A stretch of DNA of 64,000 nt from DATJHM01 sp963777355 (GCA_963777355.1 CAVZQK010000010.1:310001-374000); one strand, 5' to 3'; shown: positions 42,736-52,731, counted from the stretch's first letter. Notes: generated by a model from the sequence alone, not told the origin. Numbers and translations are program-made.

Positions 42736-45216
42736 ATGGCGAGTACAATTGATTCTTCTGCCTCTGAAATCGGCATTATTCGCGAAGATTTCTCTGTTAT
42801 TATGGCCCAGGCCTTTGCTACGTATGGCCTTTCTGTCGTGACTGATCGTGCCCTGCCCGATGCCCGCGATGGCCTCAAACCTGTCCAACGCCGCATTCTC
42901 GCCGGTATGCGCGAAGCACGCTATCTCTCTACCCGCCCAACGGTGAAAAGCGCCGAGATCGTCGGTCTGATTCTCGGCAATTATCATCCTCATGGCGATA
43001 CTTCGGTCTATGATGCCGCTGTACGTATGGCCCAACCCTTTACCTTGCGCTATCCTTTGATTGATGGCCAGGGCAATATGGGCAGCGAGGATGGCGATGC
43101 CCCCGCTGCCTATCGCTATACTGAGATGCGCCTCTCCGCTCTTGCCGAATTTCTTATGGCCGATATGGAGAAAGAAACTGTTCCTCTGCACCCTACCTAT
43201 AAACAAGACCCAAAGGTGCTGGAACCGGATTATCTCCCAGGCCGTGTTCCTCCTGTGGTGAATGCTTCCAGTGGCATCGCGGTTGGCCTCTCCACGAATA
43301 TTCCTCCTCATAATCTCGTCGAGGTTTTGCGCGCCTGTATCGCTCTTCTGGATCATCCCGATATGAGCGTAGACCAGCTGTTAACCTATATGCAGGGCCC
43401 GGACTTCTCGCAGGGTGGACGCATTATTGGCATTGACGGTATCAAAGATTACTTTTCAAATGGCAAGGGCCGCATCATTGTCCGTGCAGAGGTTCGCCTT
43501 GAAGAGACGCCTCGTAGCCGCTCGCTGGTGGTGACGCAGATTCCGCCCATTGGCCGCGATAGGGTGAAGGCTTCGATTGTGAAGGCTATCAATGCTCGTA
43601 AGCTTGAGGGTTTGATGCCTGACGTTCGCGATGAGAGCGATACTGAGAAGGGTCTGCGCATTGTTCTGGATCTACGCAAAGACGCTGATGCTGCTCAGTC
43701 GCTCACTCAGCTTTTTCATGAGACCGATCTCCAGGTGCCCCTCTCTTTCCAGATGGTTTTTCTCTTTGGCTCACCAATGCAGGCAGCCCGCCAGCCTCGC
43801 CAGATTGGCATGGTCGAACTGCTGAATTATTGGAATGAGCACCAGATCGATGTTTTAACCAGACGCTCGCAATTTGATTTGCGCAAAGCTCAAGAACGCT
43901 TACATGTGGTGGAAGGGCTGATTATTGGCGCGGCCAATGCGGAACAGATTGTGCGGATTTTCCAGCAGGCTGAAGATCGTGCTGCTGCACGTAAAGCGAT
44001 TGAGGCGACCTATACGCTCACGCCGATTCAGTCCGACGTAATTGCTTCTATGACTCTTGCTCAAGTGACACGCCTGGATGCCGATAAATATACCAGAGAG
44101 AGCGATGAACTACGCACACGCATCGGTGAACTGGAATATCTCCTTTCTGATCGCAAATTTCTGATTGCCCTCTTGAAAAAAGAGATGCAGCAGATGAGCA
44201 AGCAGTTTGGCGATGAGCGCCGTACGACGATTGATGCCGAAGGCCGGATTCACGCTCCCATTACCGAGGTTGCCCGCCTCCACGAACGCGAGCCGCTCAT
44301 CATTGCCTTTACCCGCAATGGTGCCCTGAAATCTCTACCCATCGAGAGCTATAAGCCTAAAGGGAAAAGTGTCTCTGCCCAGTATGCTCCTGTTCGTGGG
44401 GATGAACAGCTTAAGCAGGTGATCGAAACGACTTCGCAGGACTATCTGCTTTGTATCTGCTCAACTGGCCGTGTCTTCCAGATCGCTACCCATCGTATCC
44501 CGCCTGGTACACGCTCCACGAAAGGTGAGCCAATCAATAAACTGCTCGAATTGGCTCCGGGTGAGTCTGTCGTGACTATTTTGCCTATTGAGGCGTATGC
44601 TGAAGATCGCTATCTGGTGCTGTTCAGCCGTTTAGGAAAGGTCAAGAAGTCGCCGCTTAGTGAATATAAAACAGCGGATGTCGATGGCCTCTCTGATATG
44701 AAACTGGCCGATGGCGATACTGTTATCTCTGCTCTTCTCTCTGAAGGTCAGGGCGAGTATCTGGTTACTACTGACATGGGACAGACCTTACGCTTCGGCG
44801 ATGAGACTCTCCGTGCTCAGGGTCGCATTGGTCAGGGGGTGGCTGCTATCGCTCTCAATAAAGGGGCAGTCGTTGTCAGTGCTGTCTACCTGGACAATAT
44901 TGTCGAGCCTGATAGCGTCGATCTTACGTGCCTGTTTGTTGTGACCGGGCGGGGCATCGGCAAGAAGGTTCCTGTTTCTGAGTATCCCCAGAAGAGCCGT
45001 GCCGCTGTTGGTGTGGCAACTACTGAACTCTCTTCAGATGATGCTGTGTTGACTACGCTCTTAATTCAGGAGAGAGATACACTGCTTCTTGCCTGGACTC
45101 CTGGTAACGGTGAGCAGGTGAGTCTGTTCCAGGCTGCCAGCTTGCCTGTTTTTCCACGTACGAGAAAAGGTGTCTCCCTCGTCGAGGGTCGGGTGATACA
45201 AGCCCTGAAACTTTAG
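42736..45216 (+). CDS. Type IIA topoisomerase subunit A (GyrA/ParC)
   Basis: The 826-residue protein has the breakage-reunion core with catalytic Tyr128 in the AAYRYTE motif, quinolone-region residues GNYHPHGDTSVYDA (about 81-94, Ser/Thr at the classical resistance site is Asp/Thr), IPPHNL, and the coiled coil before the exit gate. The C-terminal domain (about 500-826) is a pinwheel of repeated GR-x(3) blades (KSLPIESYKPKG; RVFQIATHRIP; KVKKSPLSEYK). No Q-R-R-G-G-x-G GyrA box was found; the nearest is RAQGRIGQG. That box is needed for negative supercoiling, so this pair may behave like topoisomerase IV. It starts 5 bases after subunit B. Confidence 0.9.
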   Translation: MASTIDSSASEIGIIREDFSVIMAQAFATYGLSVVTDRALPDARDGLKPVQRRILAGMREARYLSTRPTVKSAEIVGLILGNYHPHGDTSVYDAAVRMAQPFTLRYPLIDGQGNMGSEDGDAPAAYRYTEMRLSALAEFLMADMEKETVPLHPTYKQDPKVLEPDYLPGRVPPVVNASSGIAVGLSTNIPPHNLVEVLRACIALLDHPDMSVDQLLTYMQGPDFSQGGRIIGIDGIKDYFSNGKGRIIVRAEVRLEETPRSRSLVVTQIPPIGRDRVKASIVKAINARKLEGLMPDVRDESDTEKGLRIVLDLRKDADAAQSLTQLFHETDLQVPLSFQMVFLFGSPMQAARQPRQIGMVELLNYWNEHQIDVLTRRSQFDLRKAQERLHVVEGLIIGAANAEQIVRIFQQAEDRAAARKAIEATYTLTPIQSDVIASMTLAQVTRLDADKYTRESDELRTRIGELEYLLSDRKFLIALLKKEMQQMSKQFGDERRTTIDAEGRIHAPITEVARLHEREPLIIAFTRNGALKSLPIESYKPKGKSVSAQYAPVRGDEQLKQVIETTSQDYLLCICSTGRVFQIATHRIPPGTRSTKGEPINKLLELAPGESVVTILPIEAYAEDRYLVLFSRLGKVKKSPLSEYKTADVDGLSDMKLADGDTVISALLSEGQGEYLVTTDMGQTLRFGDETLRAQGRIGQGVAAIALNKGAVVVSAVYLDNIVEPDSVDLTCLFVVTGRGIGKKVPVSEYPQKSRAAVGVATTELSSDDAVLTTLLIQERDTLLLAWTPGNGEQVSLFQAASLPVFPRTRKGVSLVEGRVIQALKL

Positions 45217-45261
45217 CTCGCGCTCTTGTTGCACGTGTGCTCATTTATGAGGTGATGATAG

Positions 45262-46380
45262 GTGTCGAAGTCAACGGATGTCCTTATTATTGGCGCTGGC
45301 GTCGTTGGCTGTTCGATTGCCTATCACCTGCGCAAGTACGGCGTTGAGGTCACTCTGCTTGAGCGAGGTATTATTGGCGGTGAGGCGTCGGGTGCCGCCG
45401 CCGGCCTTTTTGCCTGGCTCAAGCCTATGGCAAAGTTCGATGCCTATCATGACCTTCTGCTTGCCAGCTCCAGACTGTTTCCCTCGCTCGTTGCTGAATT
45501 GGAAGATGCTACCGGGCTTTCTGTAGAATACACACAAACCGGTACTCTGCGTACTATTCATCACGAGATCAGAATTGCTCGCTTGCAATCCTGGCTTGCC
45601 GCCTGCCGCAGCCGGGATCTCGCTGTGGAACTCTTGAGTGCCGATGAGGTGCATTCCCGTGTGCCGCTTCTTGCTCCCGATACCTACGGTGCTGTCTGGT
45701 TCCCTGCTGAAGGCCAGGTCCGTGCCTCTCGCTTTGTGGCCGCCCTTGCCCACGCTGCCCGTCACAACGGAGTACATCTCTACGAAGGGCAGGAGGTCAC
45801 TGCTATTCAGACTGGCGGAGAGCGTGCTGTCAGTGTAACAACTGCACAACAGGAAACTTTTGCCTGCCAGCAGCTTGTCCTCGCAACCGGTGCCTGGTCC
45901 GGCCTCTGGAGCGCCCGGCTCCATCAGAAGCTGCCAGTTATCCCCCAACAGGGACAGCTCATTGCTCTCAGACCGCCTGTTTCTTCTATTCCTCATATTC
46001 TGATCGGGAAAGGTGTCTATCTTGCTCCCAAGCAAGATAACACGGTCATTGTTGGCGCAACAAGAGATGACGTAGGCTTTGACTGCTCCGTGACATCCGC
46101 AGGTATTGCTGATCTGCGTGAACGTGCGCAAAAATTAGTTCCGGCTCTTGAGCAGGCTGAATTGGTGCAGGCCTGGGCTGGTCTGCGTCCAAAAACGCCG
46201 GATACTCACCCCATTCTCGGTCCGCTTCCTGGTTGGACCAATGTTACCGTTGCAACCGGTCATTACAGCTTTGGCATTCTTCTCAGTGCCATCACTGGTC
46301 AACAGGTTGCCGCCTGGCTCGCTACTCAAAAACTCTCTCCCCTGCTGCAGCCCTTTTCCCTGGCTCGCTTTCTCCCTTGA
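45262..46380 (+). CDS. FAD-dependent oxidoreductase, DAO (glycine/D-amino-acid oxidase) family
   Basis: The 372-residue protein has the N-terminal dinucleotide motif VLIIGAGVVGCSIAYHL at about 6-22 and EASGAAAG after strand 2, then the DAO middle (LVLATGAWSGLW), VIPQQGQLIALRP, DNTVIVGATRDDVGFD and the closing WAGLRPKTPDTHPILGP with VATGHYSFGILLS, which bind FAD. ThiO and glycine oxidase share this layout. The substrate is not known; glycine, sarcosine or a D-amino acid are candidates. The start is GTG 45262 after GAGGTGAT; it follows subunit A by 45 bases in the same direction. Confidence 0.9.
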   Translation: MSKSTDVLIIGAGVVGCSIAYHLRKYGVEVTLLERGIIGGEASGAAAGLFAWLKPMAKFDAYHDLLLASSRLFPSLVAELEDATGLSVEYTQTGTLRTIHHEIRIARLQSWLAACRSRDLAVELLSADEVHSRVPLLAPDTYGAVWFPAEGQVRASRFVAALAHAARHNGVHLYEGQEVTAIQTGGERAVSVTTAQQETFACQQLVLATGAWSGLWSARLHQKLPVIPQQGQLIALRPPVSSIPHILIGKGVYLAPKQDNTVIVGATRDDVGFDCSVTSAGIADLRERAQKLVPALEQAELVQAWAGLRPKTPDTHPILGPLPGWTNVTVATGHYSFGILLSAITGQQVAAWLATQKLSPLLQPFSLARFLP

Positions 46381-46465
46381 ATAGCCGATGCTATAATTAC
46401 AGTGAATGTTCCTTCCACCCTCTCTGGATGAGGAAGGAAGAACCTACACAAGGAGCAAAGCCAGG

Positions 46466-47359
46466 ATGGTGCATGAACTTCCTAACACCTATATTGTTCA
46501 GGATCGTGCCAATCAAGATGAAATGACACGTCTCTCTATTCAGGATAAGATGACTACTCAGGGAATGGGCGGTGTCTTGCCTGAGCAATCGGACCCCTCT
46601 CGTTTTCGCAGTATTCTCGATATTGGCTGCGGCACCGGCAACTGGTTGATTGAAGTCGCCCTGACCTATCCAGGCATCACCCGCCTGGTCGGCATCGATG
46701 CCAGTCAAGAAATGCTCACCTATGCCCAGGCTCAAGCCAGGAAACAACACGTGGATGATCGCGTTACGTTTCGTGCGATGGATGCCCTCCTCCGACTCGA
46801 CTTTTCTGACGCTTCCTTTGATCTGGTGAATGAACGTTATGCCAGTAGCTTCGTGCGTTCATGGGAATGGCCTAAGTTCTTGTCTGAATGTATTCGTGTC
46901 TCCCGGCGTGGTGGCATCGTGCGCTTCTCTGAGTTAGATGCACAGGTCGAAACCTCCAGCTCTGCCCTTACACATCTCAATATTCTGTTTGGGCGTGCGC
47001 TCTCTCTAGCAGGCAACACCTTTCTGAGCGGCTCCAATAGCAATGGAAAAACTGCTGATCTGGTTCCTTTACTGGAACGACATGGATTTACTCAGGTGCA
47101 GGTGCAAGAACATACATTGGTATTTCGGGCTGGAGCTGAAGAGGGTCAGCTTTTTATTCAGGATATGACGAGGCTATACAAAAATATTGTTCCCTATTTG
47201 CAAAAACATCTCCGCCTCCCCGACGATTATCAGGCTTTGTATCAGCAAGCATTGGTTGAGATGCAAGATCCAGATTTCTTCGCCACCTGGCATGTGCCTA
47301 CGACGTGGGGAACGACTCCCACAAAGGGAAAGAGAGGACGATTCTCCGCCGGGTCATAG
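46466..47359 (+). CDS. Class I SAM-dependent methyltransferase
   Basis: From ATG 46466 (AAGGAG 9 bases upstream) the 297-residue product has ILDIGCGTGNWLIEVA (motif I, about 50-65), LVGIDASQEMLTYAQAQ, ALLRLDFSDASFDLVNERYA and VSRRGGIVRFSELD. It is related in pattern to the methyltransferase at 17779 but not a close copy. The C-terminal helical lid (from about 190) is distinctive. No substrate clue comes from neighbours. A frame extending to 46406 exists but lacks a ribosome site. Confidence 0.88.
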   Translation: MVHELPNTYIVQDRANQDEMTRLSIQDKMTTQGMGGVLPEQSDPSRFRSILDIGCGTGNWLIEVALTYPGITRLVGIDASQEMLTYAQAQARKQHVDDRVTFRAMDALLRLDFSDASFDLVNERYASSFVRSWEWPKFLSECIRVSRRGGIVRFSELDAQVETSSSALTHLNILFGRALSLAGNTFLSGSNSNGKTADLVPLLERHGFTQVQVQEHTLVFRAGAEEGQLFIQDMTRLYKNIVPYLQKHLRLPDDYQALYQQALVEMQDPDFFATWHVPTTWGTTPTKGKRGRFSAGS

Positions 47360-47423
47360 GCGTTACTGTGTCTTTGTAATGTCCTGCTCGAAGAGGTAAG
47401 GCGACTAGCTTAGCTCGTTCGAT

Positions 47424-47451
47424 AAAAATGCCGGGCGGTAATCCGCCCGGC
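47424..47451 (-). terminator. Terminator of the DUF4342 gene
   Basis: On the minus strand GCCGGGCGG, loop ATTA, CCGCCCGGC, then ATTTTT. The 9-base-pair stem is perfect and lies 24 bases beyond the stop at 47475. It may also protect the end of the convergent methyltransferase transcript. Confidence 0.85.
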
Positions 47452-47474
47452 TGGGAAATGAGCTTATACTGCTT

Positions 47475-47849
47475 CTAGAGAATCGGCTTGCTTGGTGGGG
47501 TATAGGGCTCAGTTGGTGGCGTATAAGGATTTACAACCTCATTGACGCTATTGCTCGCCGTATCAGTAGGACGCTCTGAACGCACGACTTCAATTGAGCA
47601 CTGTGCAAGTAACGCGCCTACAACACCAATAGCGGCAAAGGTTGGCGCGAGAATGACGCCTGCTAGCCCGAAGGTCAGTGGAATCTCAATGATGGTATGA
47701 CCATCTTGCTTAATAATCACGCGGCGTACATTGCCCTCATGAATTAGCTCTTTTACTTTGCCCAGGAGCTGCTCACCCATCACCTGAAGTTCTTCGACGC
47801 CGTACCCATATTTCTGGTCAACATTTGCGTTGGGATCGGTCTGAGTCAT
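47475..47849 (-). CDS. DUF4342 family protein
   Basis: The 124-residue protein from ATG 47849 carries VEELQVMGEQLLGKVKELIHEGNVRRVIIK and HTIIEIPLTFGLAGVILAPTFAAIG, then VVGALLAQCSIEVVR: the standard DUF4342 core with one hydrophobic segment. The C-terminal tail is a Pro/Thr repeat (NPYTPPTEPYTPPSKP). Relatives occur in many bacteria, some with a UBA-like start; activity is unknown. A longer frame starting 18 bases earlier (MIRRKTM) is less likely because no ribosome site fits. Confidence 0.8.
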   Translation of the reverse strand: MTQTDPNANVDQKYGYGVEELQVMGEQLLGKVKELIHEGNVRRVIIKQDGHTIIEIPLTFGLAGVILAPTFAAIGVVGALLAQCSIEVVRSERPTDTASNSVNEVVNPYTPPTEPYTPPSKPIL

Positions 47850-48130
47850 CGTTTTTCTCCTTATCAAGTTTTGTACAATACTCTTTATCTGTTATGGGAA
47901 ACATCATCTATCAGATGATCTTGTGCATCACACGGTTTTCATACGTGCGACATCCACCAAATGTATACATCCTGGCAGCGCTTTTAAGTCTTATGCATAT
48001 ATTATGAGCTCGTTCTCTCGACTCTACTTTCTATACGACTGGTACGCTCAGAAGGTTATAGTTTTTTTTGTAGAGAGCAGGGAAAAATTCGTGTTAGTGA
48101 TCTTTTTGTGATCTAACAGGAAAGTTTTTG

Positions 48131-49327
48131 CTATTGACACACCATCACAGAGGGAAGCGTAAAAGAAAAACAGCTCCCCTCTCCTGCGATACCTGAGCTT
48201 TCGACCCAGATGCACCCTCCCATTGTTTCTACTAGCTCTTTGCTAATGGAGAGCCCCAATCCTGTCCCTCGTACAGAGCCAGAAAGATCGCGCTTGAGAC
48301 GGACAAATCGCTCAAAAAGAAAAGGCAGCTCTTCACTAGGTACCCCAGGCCCGGTATCCTTGATGCTAATACAGACGAACTGAGGAGACGTTTCTTCCTG
48401 CTTTGCTGCCTCACTCAGTTCTGCACGAATGGTAACGATGCCGGGTGGAGGACAATACTTCAAGCCGTTTGTGAGCAAGTTGCGTATCACCTGACGTACC
48501 TGCTGGGAATCAGCTAACACTGTAAGATGGTCGGGAATTTCTAGCTGAATTGTGAAGTCTTGCCGTTGCTGTGGATCAAGCAGTTCTATGACGTTTTGTA
48601 CGACCTGAAGCACGGAAATCTCCTCTTTTTTGGGAAGCCTTTCTCCATTGCTGATCTGCACTGTATCCAGCACATTATTTACAAGCAGTTGTAGTTCCTG
48701 ACAGGCTTGAAATGCATGAATCAAGCAATCTGTACGCGCCGCTCTGTCAAGCTGGTCCTCGAATTCTTGCAGCAATTCAAGATAGCCAAGTACTGTCTGA
48801 ACCGGTGTACGCAGTTCGTGGCTGACGTTGAGGATGAAGCGATCTTTCAACTGATTAAGCTGTTTTTGTTGCTCATAAGCCATGCTTAGCTGGTGTTGTG
48901 CCTGTTGTGCTTCTAGTTGGAGTTCGTAGGCAAGAAGCTTTTGCTGTTCTGTATACAGAATTTCTAGACGAGAAGCTTCTGCCTTCTCTAAGAGAAAGCG
49001 CAGATAATAGATGAAAACAGCTTCGGTTAAGAGGGCCAGCGTCCCTGTAAAAAAGCCCAGGAGAAGAGAGGAAGGCCAGAAAATACTATGACTACCGATG
49101 CTAATTGCAAGCGCGAGAATGATAACCGTAAGGATGGTACAGATAAAAGCGCCTCGCGGCGTAAAGAGCCAGACCGCTAGTGCCAGCGGGAGCGCCCAGA
49201 GCGGGCCGGTAAATTGCGAAAAGAGATAGAGGACAAAACAGAGAATATAACAAAATAGCACTATGCCGAGACGTAATGGGAAAGGTAGCCTAATGAGACC
49301 AATAAGTAACGTATTGAGAAAGCGCAT
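48131..49327 (-). CDS. Membrane-bound sensor histidine kinase
   Basis: The 398-residue kinase has four or five membrane helices between residues 5 and 115 (LGIVLFCYILCFVLYLF; FICTILTVIILALAISI; LLLGFFTGTLALLTEAVFIYYL), a coiled-coil linker rich in Gln (about 120-160), the HisKA domain with His170 in LNVSHELRTPVQTVLGYL, and an ATPase domain (VIRNLLTNGLKYCPP, KDTGPGVP, GTGLGLSISKELVE). The membrane part has no evident large sensor domain, so it probably senses a membrane or intracellular signal. No response regulator is adjacent; the free receiver at 60042 is a distant candidate. The preceding 281 bases hold no gene. Confidence 0.9.
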   Translation of the reverse strand: MRFLNTLLIGLIRLPFPLRLGIVLFCYILCFVLYLFSQFTGPLWALPLALAVWLFTPRGAFICTILTVIILALAISIGSHSIFWPSSLLLGFFTGTLALLTEAVFIYYLRFLLEKAEASRLEILYTEQQKLLAYELQLEAQQAQHQLSMAYEQQKQLNQLKDRFILNVSHELRTPVQTVLGYLELLQEFEDQLDRAARTDCLIHAFQACQELQLLVNNVLDTVQISNGERLPKKEEISVLQVVQNVIELLDPQQRQDFTIQLEIPDHLTVLADSQQVRQVIRNLLTNGLKYCPPPGIVTIRAELSEAAKQEETSPQFVCISIKDTGPGVPSEELPFLFERFVRLKRDLSGSVRGTGLGLSISKELVETMGGCIWVESSGIAGEGSCFSFTLPSVMVCQ

Positions 49328-49570
49328 GCTTCTCCCCCCCTTTCTACCTGGTTGTTCTTCTTCCGCTTCCTATTCTACCATTTCTATTTTTAAATGGAAG
49401 TACCAATTCTATTCTCTGCTTTTCTGCTTTTCTAGAAAAATGGGATTGTTTTTCTGGTAGACAACTTTAGGATCATTTTATAAACTATGGATGGTACTTG
49501 ATACCGTGTTATTTATAGGTGGAAGTTTAAAATGCCTTGTAAAGAGGAGTTTGAAAGGACGGAACACAAA

Positions 49571-50416
49571 ATGGATACGCAAGCCTGGTGGTATGTCTCC
49601 GGTCTGTGGGTGCATCCGCAAGATGCTACTCTCTCTCTCAATGATGTTGCTGTATTACGCGGCTATAGCGCTTTTGAATCGCTTCGTACCTATGATCGGC
49701 GTCCCTTTCATCTTGAAGAACACCTCAATCGGCTCTTCCGCTCGGCTGAGCTGATTGAATTAGAGATCCCTTTCACACAATCGTATGTAGCCGCTAGAAT
49801 TCAAGAGGTGATTGAGCGCAATGCTTATACCCATGCCTTGCTCCGTATTCTGGTCACGGGGGGAGAAAGCGAGAATGGCGTCCTGCCTTCGGGTCAACCT
49901 CGTCTGGCTGTGTTGATAACTCCTCTAGGCGAACGCGATATGGAACGCTTTGCTCGTGGTGTCAAGCTGATTACCAGTCACCTGACCCGTGTCTCTCCTG
50001 AAGCAAAGACTGCTAATTATGTGGCTGCGATCCGCTCATTGAAACAGGCCGCGCGCCAGGGCGCAAGCGATGCCCTCTTTGTCAATGCGCAAGAGCATGT
50101 ATTGGAGGGGACGCGGAGCAATTTCTTCGTCTTTCGCGGTGAGACGCTTATTACCCCACGAGATGGTATCCTGCTTGGTGTGACACGCAATACCGTCCTT
50201 GCCCTGGCTCAGGGACGCTTTGCCATAGAGGAGCGTCCCATTTTACTCTCTGAGTTGGCTCAGATCGACGAAGCTTTTATTACCTCTTCATCGCAAGAGA
50301 TTACGCCTGTGGTCCAGATCGATGATACGTTGATTGGCTCTGGCAAACCTGGCCCCTATACCTCTGAGTTAGAGCGGCGGTTTATTGCTATGCTTGAACA
50401 AGGGAACTTTCACTAG
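49571..50416 (+). CDS. Class IV aminotransferase (branched-chain/D-amino-acid type)
   Basis: The 281-residue protein has the fold-type IV pattern: ALSLNDVAVLRGYSAFESL-like opening (here DATLSLNDVAVLRGYSAFES), RPFHLEEHLNRL, and the PLP lysine in SPEAKTANYVAAI at about 155-160. Later DALFVNAQEHVLEGTRSNFF and GILLGVTRN match IlvE/DAAT/PabC relatives. The choice between branched-chain aminotransferase and aminodeoxychorismate lyase is open. The start at 49571 (after AAAGGA) fits homologues; a longer frame from 49532 is likely untranslated. The following aminotransferase gene is convergent and unrelated. Confidence 0.88.
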   Translation: MDTQAWWYVSGLWVHPQDATLSLNDVAVLRGYSAFESLRTYDRRPFHLEEHLNRLFRSAELIELEIPFTQSYVAARIQEVIERNAYTHALLRILVTGGESENGVLPSGQPRLAVLITPLGERDMERFARGVKLITSHLTRVSPEAKTANYVAAIRSLKQAARQGASDALFVNAQEHVLEGTRSNFFVFRGETLITPRDGILLGVTRNTVLALAQGRFAIEERPILLSELAQIDEAFITSSSQEITPVVQIDDTLIGSGKPGPYTSELERRFIAMLEQGNFH

Positions 50417-50456
50417 AGCAAGATCTGTTTTTGCTCTAGTGAAATAGTTGTACTGC

Positions 50457-51806
50457 TTATTTAATGGTGGCCGGAACTGCCTCTGCAACGGCAGCAAAGG
50501 CCGCATCAAAGATCGTGAAAGCCTCTTGTAGCTGCTCGTCTGTGATATTGAGAGGAACCAGCGTCCGAATGACATTGTCATACATGCCCGCTTTGAGTAG
50601 CAGTAGGCCGCGTGTATGCGCTGCTGCGAGAAGCTGGTTCGTTGTTTGAGGATCTGGCTCTCGGCTCACACGGTCTTTGACGATCTCCATCGCGACCATT
50701 CCGCCTAAACCACGCGCCTCACCTACAAAGCTATACCGTTCTTGTAGTGAGACAAAGTGTTGCAGCACTTTCTCACCAATAAACTGTGAGCGCCCTGCCA
50801 GATCTTCCTTTTCGTAGATATCAAGGACCGCGAGCGCTGCCGCACAGGCCACCGGATTTCCGCTATACGTTCCCCCCAGCATCCCCGCTGGTGGCGCATC
50901 CATGATCTCGGCTCGCCCAATCACGCCGCTGATGGGCATCCCCGCTGCCATCGATTTTGCGACAATTACTAGATCCGGCTCAACCCCATCATGCTCTACT
51001 GCAAACATCTTCCCCGTGCGGCAGAAACCGGTCTGGATCTCATCGGCGATAAACAGAATTCCATGCTCCTCGCACAATGCCTTCAGGTCGCGTAAGAAGC
51101 CTGGAGGCGCAATCATAAAGCCGCCCTCTCCTTGCACTGGCTCAATCACAATTGCCGCCACCTGATCTGCTGCCACCTCGCCCACAAACATGCGCTCTAG
51201 TTCGCGTATGCAGGCACGAGAGGCCTCTGCTGGAGTCATGTTCATGCGATAGGCATACGGAAATGGTGCTTTATAGAATTCTGGCGCGTAAGGACCAAAG
51301 CGATATTTATACGGTCTTACTTTGGCCGTCATTGTCATTGTCATCAATGTGCGACCATGATAGGCATTGTCAAATGTGATAATTGCTGGACGCCCGGTTG
51401 CATAGCGGGCGATCTTGACGGCGTTTTCTACTGCTTCCGCACCGCTGTTCAAAAAGAGGGCCTTCTTGGGAAAGGTTCCAGGCGTTAAACGGGCCAGACG
51501 TTCCGCCAACTCGACATAGCCTTCGTACATCATAACGCTAAAACAGGTGTGGGTAAATTTCTCTGCCTGCTCTTAAATCGCTTTCGTGACCTCTGGACGG
51601 GCATGTCCCATATTCATTGTGCCAATGCCGCCAGCAAAATCCAGAAAGCGGTTTCCATCTACATCTTCAATTATTGCCCCCTCAGCCCTGGCTGCGAAGA
51701 CGTTGACGGTGGCGGAGACTCCTCGTGCGACTGCTGCCTGGCGTCGCGCCAGCAGCTCTTGTGATTTTGCTCCAGGAATAGAAAGAGGTGAAATATCCTT
51801 GCTCAT
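50457..51806 (-). pseudogene. gabT: Class III aminotransferase (4-aminobutyrate type), in-frame stop
   Basis: Read through one TAA, the frame makes 449 residues of a GabT-type aminotransferase. The N-terminal part (LARRQAAVARGVSATVNVF, VDGNRFLDFAGGIGTMN) is separated from the rest by TAA at 51575-51573, and the same frame continues directly with EQAEKFTHTCFSVMMYEGY. A Gln codon (CAA) in relatives would fit TAA by one C-to-T change. PLP residues are present: SGAEAVENAVKIAR, ADEIQTGFCRTG (catalytic Asp), and VAKSMAAGMPISG (Lys). An internal restart at Met 51533 would make only 358 residues. The start at 51806 follows GGAGGG by 6 bases. Substrate preference (GABA, beta-alanine, putrescine) cannot be fixed. 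Confidence 0.85.
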
Positions 51807-52116
51807 GAAAAGCCCTCCTGCTTGGCGAGATAGAATGTGTGACATCCATTGCTCCAGTTCCTACGTTCATTCTACCATATGCCTGTCTCTCCAACTGATA
51901 TTTCCCTTGTATGCTGTTTACCAATACCCTCTGTCTCTCCAGAGAACCATGCTTCCGATTTCAATACTTGCCTTAAGATAAACGACGTATGGCAAGGGCC
52001 GTCCAGTCAAGATTGGACGGCCTGAAGGAAGCAAGCATTGCTCAGCAAAACAAGAAATCAAGGATACCGATTGAGCGAGCGGTTTCTAGATTAGAAATGT
52101 TTAAAGAAAACACTTT

Positions 52117-52731
52117 TTAGGCGGCCCCGCCAAGTTGACGCGGCTCTTGCCTTCGTAGTACCTGCTCTGCGGCTCTTTTGAGTCTGGCTTCGCTGCGGAT
52201 ACCAAATCCTGGCAGATGTCGAATCTTCTGCTGTTGAGCGGCATGGTACAATTTTTCGACACTATCAATGCCCAGCTCTTCGTTGAGACGTATCGCTGTA
52301 TACGGTCCAACATGCTCCAGCGAGAGCAAGAGTCGTACTCCTTGAGGCAGCGTTGGCAGGCTTAAGCCGTTCTGAAAGGTGAAGGTACCCAGTTCAACAA
52401 ACTCTTTGATGCGTGTACGTAAACGTTGTCCCAGCCCGGCAACAGGAAGGGCTTCTCCTCGCGCAATGATAGCAGCGGCCTGTTCAGGGAGGTCAAGAAT
52501 TCCTCTGGCAGCATTGCGATATGCCTGTATACGATAAGGATTGCCCTGCTGTGATTCTATAACATCGGCAATGCTTGCCAGTACTTCGGCAATCTGACGA
52601 TTGGTCACTCTTGGCACAATCGCTTCCTCTGCTTCCATTCCTGGCAATGTTGGCTGAAGGGATGCTTTATGAAACCTGCTCCCAGGAGAAGGCATAAGTT
52701 GAATGGTCTGTGTTAATTGCATTATGCTCAT
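52117..52731 (-). CDS. Helix-hairpin-helix (PolX N-terminal-like) protein
   Basis: The 204-residue protein from ATG 52731 has an N-terminal tail (1-45), then a DNA polymerase beta N-terminal domain-like bundle (VTNRQIAEVLASIADVIESQQGNPYRIQAYRNAARGI at about 47-83, here cited in part; LPVAGLGQRLRTRIKEFVELG), and a second HhH set (LLSLEHVGPYTAIRLNEELGI; IRHLPGFGIRSEARLKRAAEQVL). PolX proteins carry these followed by polymerase and PHP domains, both absent here, so it is a stand-alone DNA-binding module that may help repair. A strong promoter with palindrome precedes it. The frame begins 30 residues earlier but lacks a ribosome site there. Confidence 0.75.
   Translation of the reverse strand: MSIMQLTQTIQLMPSPGSRFHKASLQPTLPGMEAEEAIVPRVTNRQIAEVLASIADVIESQQGNPYRIQAYRNAARGILDLPEQAAAIIARGEALPVAGLGQRLRTRIKEFVELGTFTFQNGLSLPTLPQGVRLLLSLEHVGPYTAIRLNEELGIDSVEKLYHAAQQQKIRHLPGFGIRSEARLKRAAEQVLRRQEPRQLGGAA

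Noticed and set aside
45271..46131. Minus-strand 286-codon frame in the DAO gene
   Set aside because: Antisense of a recognised oxidoreductase.
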